A stretch of DNA of 54,842 nucleotides from an uncultured Pseudomonadota bacterium (GTDB lineage: Bacteria > Myxococcota_A > UBA796 > SXON01): the NCBI GenBank assembly GCA_903959175.1, contig CAJBVW010000102.1:1-54842 (forward strand), in the 5' to 3' direction. This document shows positions 45,501-53,373 of the stretch, one piece after another. How positions within the stretch are numbered: the first letter of the stretch is position 1; each line of letters begins with the position of its first letter. The position numbers and the translations under genes were made by a program. The notes beneath the pieces are model-generated. The model was not told the origin of the DNA, searched no databases, and saw only the letters and a program-made list of their open reading frames with translations.

Positions 45501-46340
45501 CTCCTGGTCGCCGAGGCCGTCGTCGTCGCTGTCTCCGTCCGTCGGGTCCGTGCCGAGGTCGCCTTCCTCGATGTCGGTCAGGCCGTCGCCGTCCTGGTCG
45601 ATGCCGATGAAGTCGGTGGTGACGTCCGGCATGGCGCCGGGGCCGGCCGTGCCGTCGTTCCCGGCGAGGTCGTTGTCGATGTCGAGCAGGCCGGGGCTGT
45701 GCTGAGTGCCGATCACGACGCCGAAGGTGCTGTCCAGGGCGTTCCCCGTTACGAAGTCGAGGGTCGCGCGGTCGAACTGCATGTCGATGAAGTAGTCGGT
45801 GGCGCTGTCGAGGTCGGTGCCGGCGTCCGTCACGCGGGCGAGGCCGCTGGTGAGCGGGTCGTACCAGGAGGAGGTGAAGGACTCGACGGGGTCGTACACG
45901 CCGAGGCCGTCGTCCAGCGTGTTCTCGTTCAGCTCGAGGATGCCGATCGGGCCAGTGATGCCGAGCTGGTACTCGTAGGTCGTGGGGTCGGCGTCGGTGT
46001 CGAGCAGGAACGCCCAGCTGCTCGCGCGGAAGCTCGTCGCGGTGAGGAGGGGGGACTCGTTGACCCGCATCCGCAGGTAGAAGGCGGCGTCGTCCGCGTA
46101 CCAGTAGGCGACGGGGGCGACGAGCGTGGCGTCTCCCACGAGGTCGATGCTCCCGTGCGTGCCGACGTCGTCGCCGGCGCCGCTGCCGTCGAGATCGGGG
46201 TTCTCGTCGAAGCTCGGATCGTAGAGATCCACACCGTCCTTCCGGAAGGCGACCCATGCGTCGTCCGCCGGCCAGGCAGCGAGGGCCTGCGACGGGGCCA
46301 GCAGGGCGAGGGCCAGCGGCAAGCGGTGTGCGTTCTTCAT
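42600..46340 (-). CDS. TSP3-repeat protein with MYXO-CTERM-like tail fused to an OmpA-family outer membrane protein
   Basis: A 1246-residue single reading frame with two apparent proteins. Part one (1-598): signal peptide ending near ALAA, a beta-rich domain (about 30-235), many thrombospondin type 3 Asp repeats (about 240-545; DGDGLTDIEEGDLGTDP), then CGHYTGGACSVVDP, a hydrophobic stretch and RRRRR (593-597), which looks like a MYXO-CTERM sorting tail. Part two begins right there: LRRRRRQVTAAALGGTLLGGLGTAHA is itself a good signal peptide; a beta-barrel domain, a TSP3 motif, two carboxypeptidase-regulatory-like beta sandwiches and a C-terminal OmpA peptidoglycan-binding domain (HTDDQGSDAYNLGLSDRRA) follow. 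An internal GTG at 44570 (codon 591) could start part two alone. Confidence 0.85.
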   Translation of the reverse strand: MKNAHRLPLALALLAPSQALAAWPADDAWVAFRKDGVDLYDPSFDENPDLDGSGAGDDVGTHGSIDLVGDATLVAPVAYWYADDAAFYLRMRVNESPLLTATSFRASSWAFLLDTDADPTTYEYQLGITGPIGILELNENTLDDGLGVYDPVESFTSSWYDPLTSGLARVTDAGTDLDSATDYFIDMQFDRATLDFVTGNALDSTFGVVIGTQHSPGLLDIDNDLAGNDGTAGPGAMPDVTTDFIGIDQDGDGLTDIEEGDLGTDPTDGDSDDDGLGDQEEVDAGTNALDCDSDGDGLSDGLESGVVDAGAGTDVSAGCFTPDADPTTTTNPLSEDTDGGTLPDGAEDLDGDGFIDPWETDPNDPADDLDSDIDGIPDVVEDTCAEVGTADDQDGDGILDADEGRGDTDGDGAPDFCDPDDDDDTIPTVTEGGGDTDGDGAPDNRDTDADGDGKPDVDEGTADDDCDGLPNFQDADDTDGPCADPDGDGLDNATEADCASKTDNADSDGDGIPDGEESCDEDADCDGLPDINDDEFDADGCDDPAGDDTGDTVNCDTEDPFLDCGHYTGGACSVVDPRTALLPALLALGGVLRRRRRQVTAAALGGTLLGGLGTAHAQDQFNAQRFRPVADGRSLLAVEDASVPGPGIGGGFWFDYAKDPLIYRYDGDAEDTRLTGDVATANLAVFFTLSRFRLAVDMPLHLASGSDLATGGSFNPGDLRLDLKATLVDRAKTGFGVGAAIDLGLPTGNPDAWLGDPSPTFGGRVIATAGRKRGIVSANVGVRGGGVADLLPDLNWGTRLLWGLGGAVPVVEELDAFAEIDGELSLTQLDALGAAPIEWHAGVKYYPRPELVVSGAFGTGLTTGVGAPDFRAIAGLSWVPVVKRDADVVTSAKGPDRDGDGIEDAKDLCPGQPEDRNGRNDEDGCPDAGLTPTRLQVIDPRGQRIANASVELESGPESGRYVLGSGEMTRSLPPGDYKVVAAAEGYESEAGAMKVPDAERFEKTFTMQPVILGGRVIVAATNEAGAPVAALVTVLGGGKKFTTGADGVGEERIPVGPAELSVWAEGYQAERVTTQVGKDQPARVSVVLKQARAVVKGDRVEILDKIFFEFDSATIKAESFRLLDEVAAILLNHPEITLVEVQGHTDDQGSDAYNLGLSDRRAAAVRDYLVTAGVEAARLEAKGYGESEPLQPGTSEEAREANRRVVFQIRKGGSGATVRPADAPPKGDGTRGQGKPPRPEERPRGR

Positions 46341-46389
46341 CCCTAACTCCAGCGGTGGTGTTGACAGCGCAAGCCTACAGGGCAGGCTA

Positions 46390-46405
46390 CCGGGTGTCCA
46401 CCCGG
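46390..46405. terminator. Hairpin between barrel-like gene and OmpA-family gene
   Basis: CCGGGTG (46390-46396), TC, CACCCGG (46399-46405) is a compact inverted repeat in the 112-bp space between two minus-strand genes, 47 bp past the stop of the upstream one. It may terminate that transcript; no T-run follows. Confidence 0.35.
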
Positions 46406-46452
46406 GAAATCCGGAGCCGGGTCGTGTTCGAGGGCCGGGTCGGGCACCGGAT

Positions 46453-47349
46453 CTAGGGGGAAACGTCGGGTGTGGGAGGCGTCCGGGCGCCGCCGTCCGG
46501 GCACCCGTCGGCGTCGTTCCCGCCGTCGAAGTCCTCGCGTGCCCGGGGGCAGGCGTCCACCGCGTCGGCGACCCGATCGCGGTCGCCGTCGGCGCCCTCC
46601 GTGCGGGGGCGGCGGGCCTTGTGGGGGGGGATCCACGCGGCACCGAGTGAAAGCGACGGGAAAGCGGAGTCGGGGGTGATGCCCACGGCCGCGCTGAGCA
46701 CGAGGGGACGTGCGCCCTCGGCGAAGCGGGGGGCGAGGTGGAGCCCGGAGCGCGCGCCGCGGATCGCGGGGGCGCCGAAGGTGGGCGGGAAGCCGGCGAC
46801 GCCGATCGGGCCCATCCCGTCGAGCTCCGCGAAGGCGCCGAGGCCCTCGGTGAGCGGCAACGCCCCGCCGATCGCCCAGGTGAACGCCTCCAGCGGCGGC
46901 CCGATCGGCGCCCCGAGGTTCACCGACACCACCGTGTCCTTCTTCCCGACGGCGAGGGCGATCCGACCCCGCGGCGCCCGATCGTCGCCGCGCACGAAGG
47001 GGAGGGGCGTGTCGACCCCACCGGCGACCCCGAGTCCGCCGTTCTTGCGGTCGTGGAGGACGAAGAGGAGGTCGATCCTTGGGAGACGACCAACGATGCG
47101 GTCCGCGCCCACGTCGGCGGGGAACACGAGCGCGAGCCGGAGGGGGCGGACGGTCCACCCCACCACCGCCGTGCCGGTGAGCGAGGAGGAGACGGCGCCG
47201 AGGCCGCGCCCCTCCACGAAGAGACCGCCGCCCGGCCCGTTCCCGTCGAGCGCGGGATCGAGGACCGTGTAGAGCGCACGCGCCTCGGGAGCGGGGGCGA
47301 CGTCGGCCGCCGTCGCGTCGAGCGCGGAGACGACCAGGAGCGCAAACAT
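46453..47349 (-). CDS. Barrel-like envelope protein related to the OmpA-family neighbour
   Basis: A 298-residue secreted protein with a short signal (MFALLVVSALDATAA). The main part (about 30-245) has regularly alternating strands and Gly/Ala turns consistent with an outer-membrane beta-barrel, and ends with a thrombospondin type 3-like Asp motif (DGDRDRVADAVDACP, NDADGCPDGG). The order 'GLxWxP...DGDxDxxxDxxDxCPxxxEDxxGxNDxDGCPD' repeats the one in the middle of the OmpA-family neighbour, so the two are likely paralogues, this one lacking the OmpA domain. ATG 47349 is used because a hydrophobic segment follows at once. Confidence 0.72.
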   Translation of the reverse strand: MFALLVVSALDATAADVAPAPEARALYTVLDPALDGNGPGGGLFVEGRGLGAVSSSLTGTAVVGWTVRPLRLALVFPADVGADRIVGRLPRIDLLFVLHDRKNGGLGVAGGVDTPLPFVRGDDRAPRGRIALAVGKKDTVVSVNLGAPIGPPLEAFTWAIGGALPLTEGLGAFAELDGMGPIGVAGFPPTFGAPAIRGARSGLHLAPRFAEGARPLVLSAAVGITPDSAFPSLSLGAAWIPPHKARRPRTEGADGDRDRVADAVDACPRAREDFDGGNDADGCPDGGARTPPTPDVSP

Positions 47350-47472
47350 GGCGTGAAACCTTTCTTTTGGTGACAGAGCGTGCGCACCTCCCGGCCGGGG
47401 TCCAGCCCCCGCGAGCGCCCGGCGCGCGAGAGGACCCTCCCCGTCCCGACGCCGCCGCGGTACACCGGGGGC

Positions 47473-48180
47473 ATGCCCGCCGAGCTCCGCCCCGCCGCAA
47501 CCGTCATCCTCCTCCGCGACACCCCCTCGGGCCCCGAGGTGTGGATGATGGAGCGGAGCCGCGCGGTCGGCTTCATGGGCGCCGCCTGGGTGTTCCCCGG
47601 CGGCCGCGTGGACCCGGGGGACGCCGAGCTCCCCGCGCGCTGCACCGTGGAGGACGGCATCCCCCGCGCCTTCCGCGCCGCCGCCGCCCGTGAGCTCTTC
47701 GAGGAGGCGGGCGTGCGCCTCTCCGCTCCCGACGAGGCGGACGTGCCCGACGACGCCTACGATCTCGACGGGCTCGTGCCGTGGTCGCACTGGATCACCC
47801 CGGAGATCGAGGCCCGCCGCTACGACACCTGGTTCTTCGTCACGCCGCTCCCGCCGGGCGCCGAGGCCCGCATCGATGGGCAGGAGGCGGTCGCGGGAGA
47901 CTGGCTCCGCCCGGCCGACGCCATCGCGCGCGCCGAGGCCGGGACGCTCCCCCTCGCCCCGCCGACCCTCCGCACCCTCGTCGAGCTGCTCCCGTACGCG
48001 GACGTCGCCGCCGCCGTGGCCGTCCGCCGGCCCCTCCCGCCCATCTGCCCGCGCTTCACGAAGGTCGAGGACGAGACCGTGTGGGTCCTCCTCCCGGGCG
48101 ACCCCGACTACCCCTCCGACGCCCCCGTGGAGCCGCCCACGCGCTTCCCGTTCCACGTCGGGCGGTGGTGGGCCCGATGA
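47473..48180 (+). CDS. Nudix hydrolase (NUDT19/CoA-diphosphatase-like)
   Basis: A 235-residue pyrophosphohydrolase. The fold begins RPAATVILLRD, then WVFPGGRVDPGD, and the Nudix helix AAAARELFEEAGVRL has the REx2EExGx core; between GG and RE there is an insertion of about 30 residues, characteristic of the NUDT19-like branch that acts on CoA and related diphosphates. No membrane segment. ATG 47473 was chosen over upstream codons because the family starts just before the first strand. Its stop overlaps the ATG of the subtilase gene (ATGA). The substrate is not determined. Confidence 0.88.
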   Translation: MPAELRPAATVILLRDTPSGPEVWMMERSRAVGFMGAAWVFPGGRVDPGDAELPARCTVEDGIPRAFRAAAARELFEEAGVRLSAPDEADVPDDAYDLDGLVPWSHWITPEIEARRYDTWFFVTPLPPGAEARIDGQEAVAGDWLRPADAIARAEAGTLPLAPPTLRTLVELLPYADVAAAVAVRRPLPPICPRFTKVEDETVWVLLPGDPDYPSDAPVEPPTRFPFHVGRWWAR

Positions 48181-49478
48181 TGCTCCTCCTCGTCGCCGAG
48201 GCGCTGGCGCGCCCGGACGTCGTGTACTGGGAGCCCGGCCGCCGCACGGACGTGCTCTTCGTCGAGCTCGCCGAGCCCGCCCCGCGCGACCGCGCCGTGT
48301 GGTCCGCGGACGTGAAGTGGCGAGACCTCGACCTCGTCCTGGGCCCCGCCCGTGTGCGCCCCGTCGCCGCCTCTCTCCCCCGCTTCCTCCGCGTCGACGT
48401 GCCGGACGCCGAGCTCGTCGCCACCGATCTCCTCGCCGACCCGCGGGTCAAGGACGCGTGGCTCGGCTTCGCGGCGATGCCGCCCCCCGCGGATCTCGAT
48501 CCGATCACCCCCGACTTCCGCCCCGATCAGACATGGCTCGACGCCTCTCCGGGGCTCGGCTTCACCGAGGCCGCGCGGTGGCCCGGCGGCACCGGCGCGA
48601 ACGTCACCATCGTCGACATCGAGTACGGCTGGGACGAGTCCCACGAGGACCTGGAGGCCGCCATCGGCGCGGGCGCGTGGGGGATGAACCAAGCGTTGTA
48701 CGCGTACCACGGGAACTCGGTGCTCGGGCAGCTCGTCGGCAGCGTGAACGGCTACGGCGTGGACGGCGCGGTCCCCGACGCGGTCCCCCTCGTCGTCTCG
48801 CCCTTCCGCGAGGACGGCGCCTACGACATCGCCGCCGCCGTCGCGGGGGCCACCGAGCTCCTCCGCCCCGGCGACGTGATCCTCATCGAGCAACAGTCCT
48901 ACGCCAACGGTAACTATTGCCCGGTGAGCGTGGATCCCGCCGTCTTCGCCGCGATCCAGGCCGCGGTGGCAGCGGGGATCGTCGTGGTGGAGCCCAGCGG
49001 CAACGGGGGCCAGGATCTCGACGCCGCCGCCTGGGACGGCTGGTTCGACCGCGATCACGACTCCGGCGCGATCCTCGTCGGCGGCGGCGCCTCCCCCGGG
49101 AGCGGCTTCCCCGCGCGGACGTGGTACCCGAGCGGGTCCTCCCACGGCGCGCGCATCGACGTGCAGGGGTGGTACGACGGCATCGTGACCGCCACGTCCG
49201 GCGAATACGGGACCTACCTCGCTGATCTCTACTACCCGGGCGAGGACGGACGGCAGGCGTACACGCGCAGCTTCGGCGGCACGTCGGGGGCCTCGCCGAT
49301 GATCACCGCGATGGTGGCCATCGCGCAGTCCGTCGCCATCGAGCTCACCGGAGAGCCGTGGACCCCCGCCCAGCTTCGGGCCGCGCTCGTGGTGACCGGC
49401 ACGCCGCAGGTGGGGGAGCGCCTCATCGGGCCGCAGCCGGATCTCCGGCGCCTGTTACGGACCTACTTCCTGCCGTAG
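48177..49478 (+). CDS. Subtilase-family (S8) serine protease, divergent
   Basis: A 433-residue protein from tandem ATG codons (48177, 48180). A short hydrophobic start (MMLLLVAEALA) could be a signal. An N-terminal prodomain-like region (about 15-105) precedes the peptidase: Asp in TIVDIEYGW, Ser in GGTSGASPM, and Asn in SGNGGQ (oxyanion). The His motif, usually HGTHVAG, reads YHGNSVLGQLVG, and the Asp is followed by IEYGW rather than TG. The triad seems complete but the environment is unusual. It follows the Nudix gene with a 4-bp overlap and converges on the PilZ-like gene, overlapping by 16 bp. Confidence 0.8.
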   Translation: MMLLLVAEALARPDVVYWEPGRRTDVLFVELAEPAPRDRAVWSADVKWRDLDLVLGPARVRPVAASLPRFLRVDVPDAELVATDLLADPRVKDAWLGFAAMPPPADLDPITPDFRPDQTWLDASPGLGFTEAARWPGGTGANVTIVDIEYGWDESHEDLEAAIGAGAWGMNQALYAYHGNSVLGQLVGSVNGYGVDGAVPDAVPLVVSPFREDGAYDIAAAVAGATELLRPGDVILIEQQSYANGNYCPVSVDPAVFAAIQAAVAAGIVVVEPSGNGGQDLDAAAWDGWFDRDHDSGAILVGGGASPGSGFPARTWYPSGSSHGARIDVQGWYDGIVTATSGEYGTYLADLYYPGEDGRQAYTRSFGGTSGASPMITAMVAIAQSVAIELTGEPWTPAQLRAALVVTGTPQVGERLIGPQPDLRRLLRTYFLP

Positions 49479-50533
49479 TCCGCCGCCCACTGGCGCAGTC
49501 GCTCGATCTGGAGCGGGTCGAGCAGGAGGCGGTACGTAGCGCTCTGCGGGCTGATGGCCTTGACCGTCGCCGCGCACTCGAGATGGAGCTCGTTGTGGCG
49601 GAGCATGATCCGGAGCGGCTCGAGGGCGGGGAGGGGCTCGGCGTCGCGTTGGAGGACCAGGAGGAAGTTCAGGAGATGGATGCGGGAGTCCCGGTCGAAG
49701 TTGGCCGAGGCGAACCACCGCACCTCCATCCACTGGGCGTGGTTGGTCAGGGTGGTGGCGTAGGCGGGGTCTGTGCCCGGGCGCGTGACGGAGGGCGCGG
49801 CGAACCCGGGGCTGGTGCCGCCGGTGGCGACGACGCGGCCGGGGCCCGGGCGGGCGCTGGAGGGTTCGGGCGGCGGGCTGCTCGGCGGGGAGGCCGGTGG
49901 GAGCTGAGCGGCGGGCGCGGGTGGGCGGCTCGGACCGGCGGCGGAACGGCCGGCCGTGCCCCGGGCGATGGCGCTGAGCAGCGCGTCGCGAACGGCGCCA
50001 CGACCGGCTCCGAGCTGCGCGCCGGTCACGAGGTCCGAGCGGACCCCGAACGGGTCGGTCTGGGGGGGAGGGACGGGGCTCGACCCCGAGGCGCTGAGGG
50101 GCTTGCGCGACATGCGCTCGAGCGCCTGACGGACCTCGGCGTTCGCTTGGCTGTCGTTCCGCTCCGCGGCGCGATGGCTGGAGACGACGGTTTCGAAGCG
50201 GGAGAAGGTCCCCCGGGTCTTCACGTTGCGCATCCACTCGTCGAGCAGGACGCGCTCGGAGACGCTCATCGTGAGGATATCCACGACGTACCGAGGGGTC
50301 TCCCCGTGCGCGGTCACCAGCGGCCGGGTGACCCGCGCGGTCAGGAGCGCGGTGTGGGACGTCGGCGCGAGGGTGATCCGGACGTCGATCTCCTCTCCGG
50401 GCTCGAGCTCGGCGTCGACCTCGATGAGGAGCCGCTTCGGCTCGATCCAGCGCAACGCCCCAAAAAAGAACCCGGAGTCTCCGCGTATCGCCACCGCGGC
50501 GCTGATCTCGATCCGCTCGTCGACGGCCCCCAC
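49463..50533 (-). CDS. PilZ-like domain protein with Pro-rich linker
   Basis: A 356-residue soluble protein. The N-terminal ~115 residues have a PilZ-like beta pattern (ISAAVAIRGDSGFFFGALRW, LEPGEEIDVRITL, TPRYVVDILTMSVSERVLLDEWM), but the RxxxR and D/NxSxxG c-di-GMP motifs are not clear. A long Pro/Ser/Ala-rich linker (about 150-255) leads to a second beta-rich domain (about 260-356). The GTG at 50533 was selected because a GGAGGGG lies 5 bases upstream; the frame is open 25 codons further. It may be an adaptor reading c-di-GMP made by the GGDEF protein, if binding is real. Confidence 0.6.
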   Translation of the reverse strand: MGAVDERIEISAAVAIRGDSGFFFGALRWIEPKRLLIEVDAELEPGEEIDVRITLAPTSHTALLTARVTRPLVTAHGETPRYVVDILTMSVSERVLLDEWMRNVKTRGTFSRFETVVSSHRAAERNDSQANAEVRQALERMSRKPLSASGSSPVPPPQTDPFGVRSDLVTGAQLGAGRGAVRDALLSAIARGTAGRSAAGPSRPPAPAAQLPPASPPSSPPPEPSSARPGPGRVVATGGTSPGFAAPSVTRPGTDPAYATTLTNHAQWMEVRWFASANFDRDSRIHLLNFLLVLQRDAEPLPALEPLRIMLRHNELHLECAATVKAISPQSATYRLLLDPLQIERLRQWAADYGRK

Positions 50534-50623
50534 ATGCCCCTCCGGCTCGATCGCGCACCTATCTGCACGGATCCCGCTCCGCCGCCCATAACTGCGACCT
50601 TGGCACAAATCCCGACGCTCGGG

Positions 50624-51694
50624 TCAGTCTTCCAGGTTCGGCAGCACGCTCGGCAGGGCGCGGACACCGGACGGCTTGTAGGGGTCGAGGAGCGTGTCTA
50701 GGGGCGTCTCTTCGGGCAAGCCCAACAGTCGTGCCAACGCGGCGGTCTCTCCGACGCGCCGGAAGGGGAGGCGGGTGATGCCTGGATCGTCGAGATACAT
50801 GGTGACAACCCCCGGATGGGGCGCCTCGCCGCGCAGGTGGGCGCGGGCCTCGCCGTAGGCGGGGAGGAAGTGGATGCCCTCGACTTCGTCGTAGATGGCG
50901 CCCGGGCGGCCCGGCCCGGTGAGCGTGGCGCCGAGTGTGAGTTGGACGATCGTGGGCTCGGACCCCTTCGCGACCCGGAAGGCCTCGGCGCGCGTTCGGC
51001 CTCCGAGCGAGGGAAACACATGCTCGTTGTTCAGGTGGCTCATGAAGGCCGCGAGGCGGCGCTCCATGTCGCGGGGGTCGTCGAAGAGGAGCTCGTCGGC
51101 GCCGAAGTGGGCGATCCACGCCTCGCGCTCCTCCCGCTGGCGGAGGAACCCGACGCGCAACGCAAGGAGGTGTTCGAGCAGCGCGGGCTCGGGGGTGGCC
51201 ATCCACTCCCGGAGGAAGTCCATCCGCGCGATCACGCCCATGGGCTCCCACACGTCGGGGGCGCCGGAGAAGCGGAGCGCGTCCCCCACGGGGATGACGC
51301 GCGCACGGACGACGGCGCGACGGGGCAGATCGGCCTGCATGCCGGGCGCGCTGACGGCGATCTCGGCCTCGGTGCGGATGTCGCGGAGGAGCACGAGGTC
51401 ACCCTCCCAGCCGTCCACCACCCACATCGCCGTGCGGACCTCGCGCGGCCAGCGGAGCGCGGCCTCGGGCAGCTCTCCGGCGCGGACGGCGTGGTCGACC
51501 TCGGTGAGGCCCGCGCCGTCCACCCACTCGATCGCGAAGAAGTCGAGGAAGTCGGTGTCGGGGAAGTCGGGGTACGCCTCGGGATCGGGCGGGCCGCCGT
51601 AGAGCGCGTGCGCGGCGGCGGCGAGCTCGTCGGGCCGGCGCGCGGCGCGGGCGTAGAGGTGGTGCTTCCAGGCGGGGACGGGATCGGTGGGCAC
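50624..51694 (-). CDS. Hypothetical protein, 356 aa
   Basis: A soluble-looking protein, rich in Glu, Arg and Trp, with no signal peptide or membrane segment and no motif I recognise. Features visible: an acidic-aromatic N-terminal part (DFPDTDFLDFFAIEWVDG), a central helical part (about residues 160-225; LLEHLLALRVGFLRQREEREAW) and a C-terminal mixed part with EVEGIHFLPAYGEARAHLRG. The layout resembles SEC-C-less proteins of unknown function encoded near peptidases, but this is a loose impression only. It lies 90 bp upstream of the PilZ-like gene on the same strand and may share its transcript. Confidence 0.65.
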   Translation of the reverse strand: MPTDPVPAWKHHLYARAARRPDELAAAAHALYGGPPDPEAYPDFPDTDFLDFFAIEWVDGAGLTEVDHAVRAGELPEAALRWPREVRTAMWVVDGWEGDLVLLRDIRTEAEIAVSAPGMQADLPRRAVVRARVIPVGDALRFSGAPDVWEPMGVIARMDFLREWMATPEPALLEHLLALRVGFLRQREEREAWIAHFGADELLFDDPRDMERRLAAFMSHLNNEHVFPSLGGRTRAEAFRVAKGSEPTIVQLTLGATLTGPGRPGAIYDEVEGIHFLPAYGEARAHLRGEAPHPGVVTMYLDDPGITRLPFRRVGETAALARLLGLPEETPLDTLLDPYKPSGVRALPSVLPNLED

Positions 51695-51771
51695 GGCGCG
51701 GTTTATCCCGATCGCGGCCCACGTGAGGCAGGCCGTGCGGCTGGTTAGGGGGTCGACGAGCTTGGGAACCG

Positions 51772-53151
51772 ATGCTGCTGCTCCTCTCCGCCTGCACCGA
51801 TGGACCGGCGCTCAACGCCGGGAAGCCGGAGATGGTCGTCACGCCCGCGCGCGTCGACTTCGGCGAGGTCGTGCTCGGCACGGAGGCGAAGCTCGGCCTG
51901 CGGGTCCGCAATGACGGCTACGGAGACCTCACCTTCGAGAGCGTCCTCCCCGGAGACGGCGCCTCGCTCGACTTCGGCGTCGTCGCTTTCCCCGAGGCGC
52001 TCGGCCACGACGAGGAGGGCGTCCTCGAGCTGCGCTACACCCCCGACGTCGAGGGCCAGGACTTCGGCACGGTCGTGCTCACCAGCAACGACAGCGTCGC
52101 GCCCGTGCTCACGCTCGACCTCGAGGGCACGGGCGTCCTTCCCCGCATCGACCTCGATCCGGAGGTGCTCTACTTCGGCACCGTGGCGCCCGGCGAGAGC
52201 CTGACGCTCACCGCGCGCGTCACCGCGGCCGGCTCGGGAAACCTCCGCATCGGGAGCGTGGACTTCGCGGGGGACGAGGCCCTCGCCTACACGGTCACCC
52301 TCCCGGACGACTGGGCCGAGCCCTACGTCGTGACGCGCGGCTTCTCGTTCCCCATCGACGTGACGTTCTCTCCACCGGACATCGCCGAATACACGGGCGA
52401 CCTCTACCTCTCCTCGAACGATCCCGAGGAGCCCCTCGCCGCCATCCACCTCTACGGCAACACGGTGGACGACCCGACGGAGAACACCGCCCCGGTGGTC
52501 GAGATCCTCGATCCCGACAACGGCGAATACTTCATGGACGACGTGAACGTTGCCCTCCACGGCTACGTGTACGACTCCGACGAAGTGGCCACTAATCTTC
52601 TTTGTGGTTGGTTCGCCGACGGGACGCGCATCGACACGGGCACCATCGACCCAACGGGGCACGTGAGCGGCGCAGGCCTCCTCCCGGTGGGCGAGGTCGA
52701 GGTGGCGCTCCGCTGCTACGACTCGGAGGGCCTCGTCGGCGAGGACAGCACCGAGGTGACCGTGTGGCCCCACGACGAGCCCGTCACCTACACGATCAGC
52801 GGCGGGGCCTCTCCCTTCGACTGGTTCGGCGTCGACGACGACGTGACCTTCACCGTCAACGGCGTGGTCGTCTTCGCGGACACCAACCGCACGAGCGACA
52901 CCCTGCCGCCGGTCACGATCGAGGCCGAGCGCGGGGACGTGATCGGCGTCACCGCGACCGACCAGAACTACTGCGACAAGGGCCTGGACGGCCTGTACCT
53001 CCACTGGGGCACCGGCGAGTCCCAGGCGCTCAACGAGGCCATCTGCGACTCGGCCTGCGGCGACTCGGCCTGCTACTCGGGCACGTACAACGGGCCGTGG
53101 CCGAGCGTCTTCGCGGACGAGACCTACACCATCGCGATCCCGGTGGAGTAG
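51772..53151 (+). CDS. ASPM-SPD-2-Hydin/choice-of-anchor-D-like lipoprotein
   Basis: A 459-residue secreted protein. The N-terminus MLLLLSACTDG has a lipobox Cys8 but an extremely short signal. Two Ig-like domains of the ASH type follow (about 25-230), each with the signature 'P..VDFGEVVLGTEA.L.LRVRNDGYGDL' and 'V.LTSND..APVLTLDLEGTG'; the second has TVAPGESLTLTARV and SSNDPEEPLAAIHLYG. A further Ig-like domain (about 240-335) and a C-terminal domain (about 335-459) with four Cys that may form disulfides complete it. Such domains are common in surface proteins of deltaproteobacteria and bind partners. It converges on the small gene at 53164 with 12 bp between. Confidence 0.82.
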   Translation: MLLLLSACTDGPALNAGKPEMVVTPARVDFGEVVLGTEAKLGLRVRNDGYGDLTFESVLPGDGASLDFGVVAFPEALGHDEEGVLELRYTPDVEGQDFGTVVLTSNDSVAPVLTLDLEGTGVLPRIDLDPEVLYFGTVAPGESLTLTARVTAAGSGNLRIGSVDFAGDEALAYTVTLPDDWAEPYVVTRGFSFPIDVTFSPPDIAEYTGDLYLSSNDPEEPLAAIHLYGNTVDDPTENTAPVVEILDPDNGEYFMDDVNVALHGYVYDSDEVATNLLCGWFADGTRIDTGTIDPTGHVSGAGLLPVGEVEVALRCYDSEGLVGEDSTEVTVWPHDEPVTYTISGGASPFDWFGVDDDVTFTVNGVVVFADTNRTSDTLPPVTIEAERGDVIGVTATDQNYCDKGLDGLYLHWGTGESQALNEAICDSACGDSACYSGTYNGPWPSVFADETYTIAIPVE

Positions 53152-53163
53152 GGGCGGCGCGCC

Positions 53164-53373
53164 CTACGCCTTCCGCACCGACTTCACGGTGATGGAGGTG
53201 CCGGCCATCGCGAAGCCGAAGGCCTCCTCGGCGACCCCCTCCACCTCGACCTGCTGCCCGTCGAGGTGCCTGGGCACGTCCCCGTAGAGGGAGAGCTCGC
53301 CCGCCGGCGTGCGCAGGACCCACACGCCGCCCTCGAGGTCGCGACGCTCGAGGCGCCCGGACCAGCGGCTCAC
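53164..53373 (-). CDS. Small OB-fold-like protein, 69 aa
   Basis: A 69-residue protein from a GTG that overlaps the subtilase stop (GTGA, 53370-53373). The pattern RWSGRLERRDLEGGVWVLRT, then DGQQVEVEGVAEE and ITVKSVRK looks like a small five-stranded barrel of the OB type ('G.L........L.T..G...L.G......G..V.V.G......I.V..I'). No signal peptide. It is translationally coupled to the membrane-bound subtilase, so a helper or regulator role is possible. Confidence 0.65.
   Translation of the reverse strand: MSRWSGRLERRDLEGGVWVLRTPAGELSLYGDVPRHLDGQQVEVEGVAEEAFGFAMAGTSITVKSVRKA

Noticed and set aside
46361-46386. TTGACA on the plus strand upstream of 46387
   Set aside because: A good -35 match, but there is no convincing -10 and no plus-strand gene downstream until 47473.
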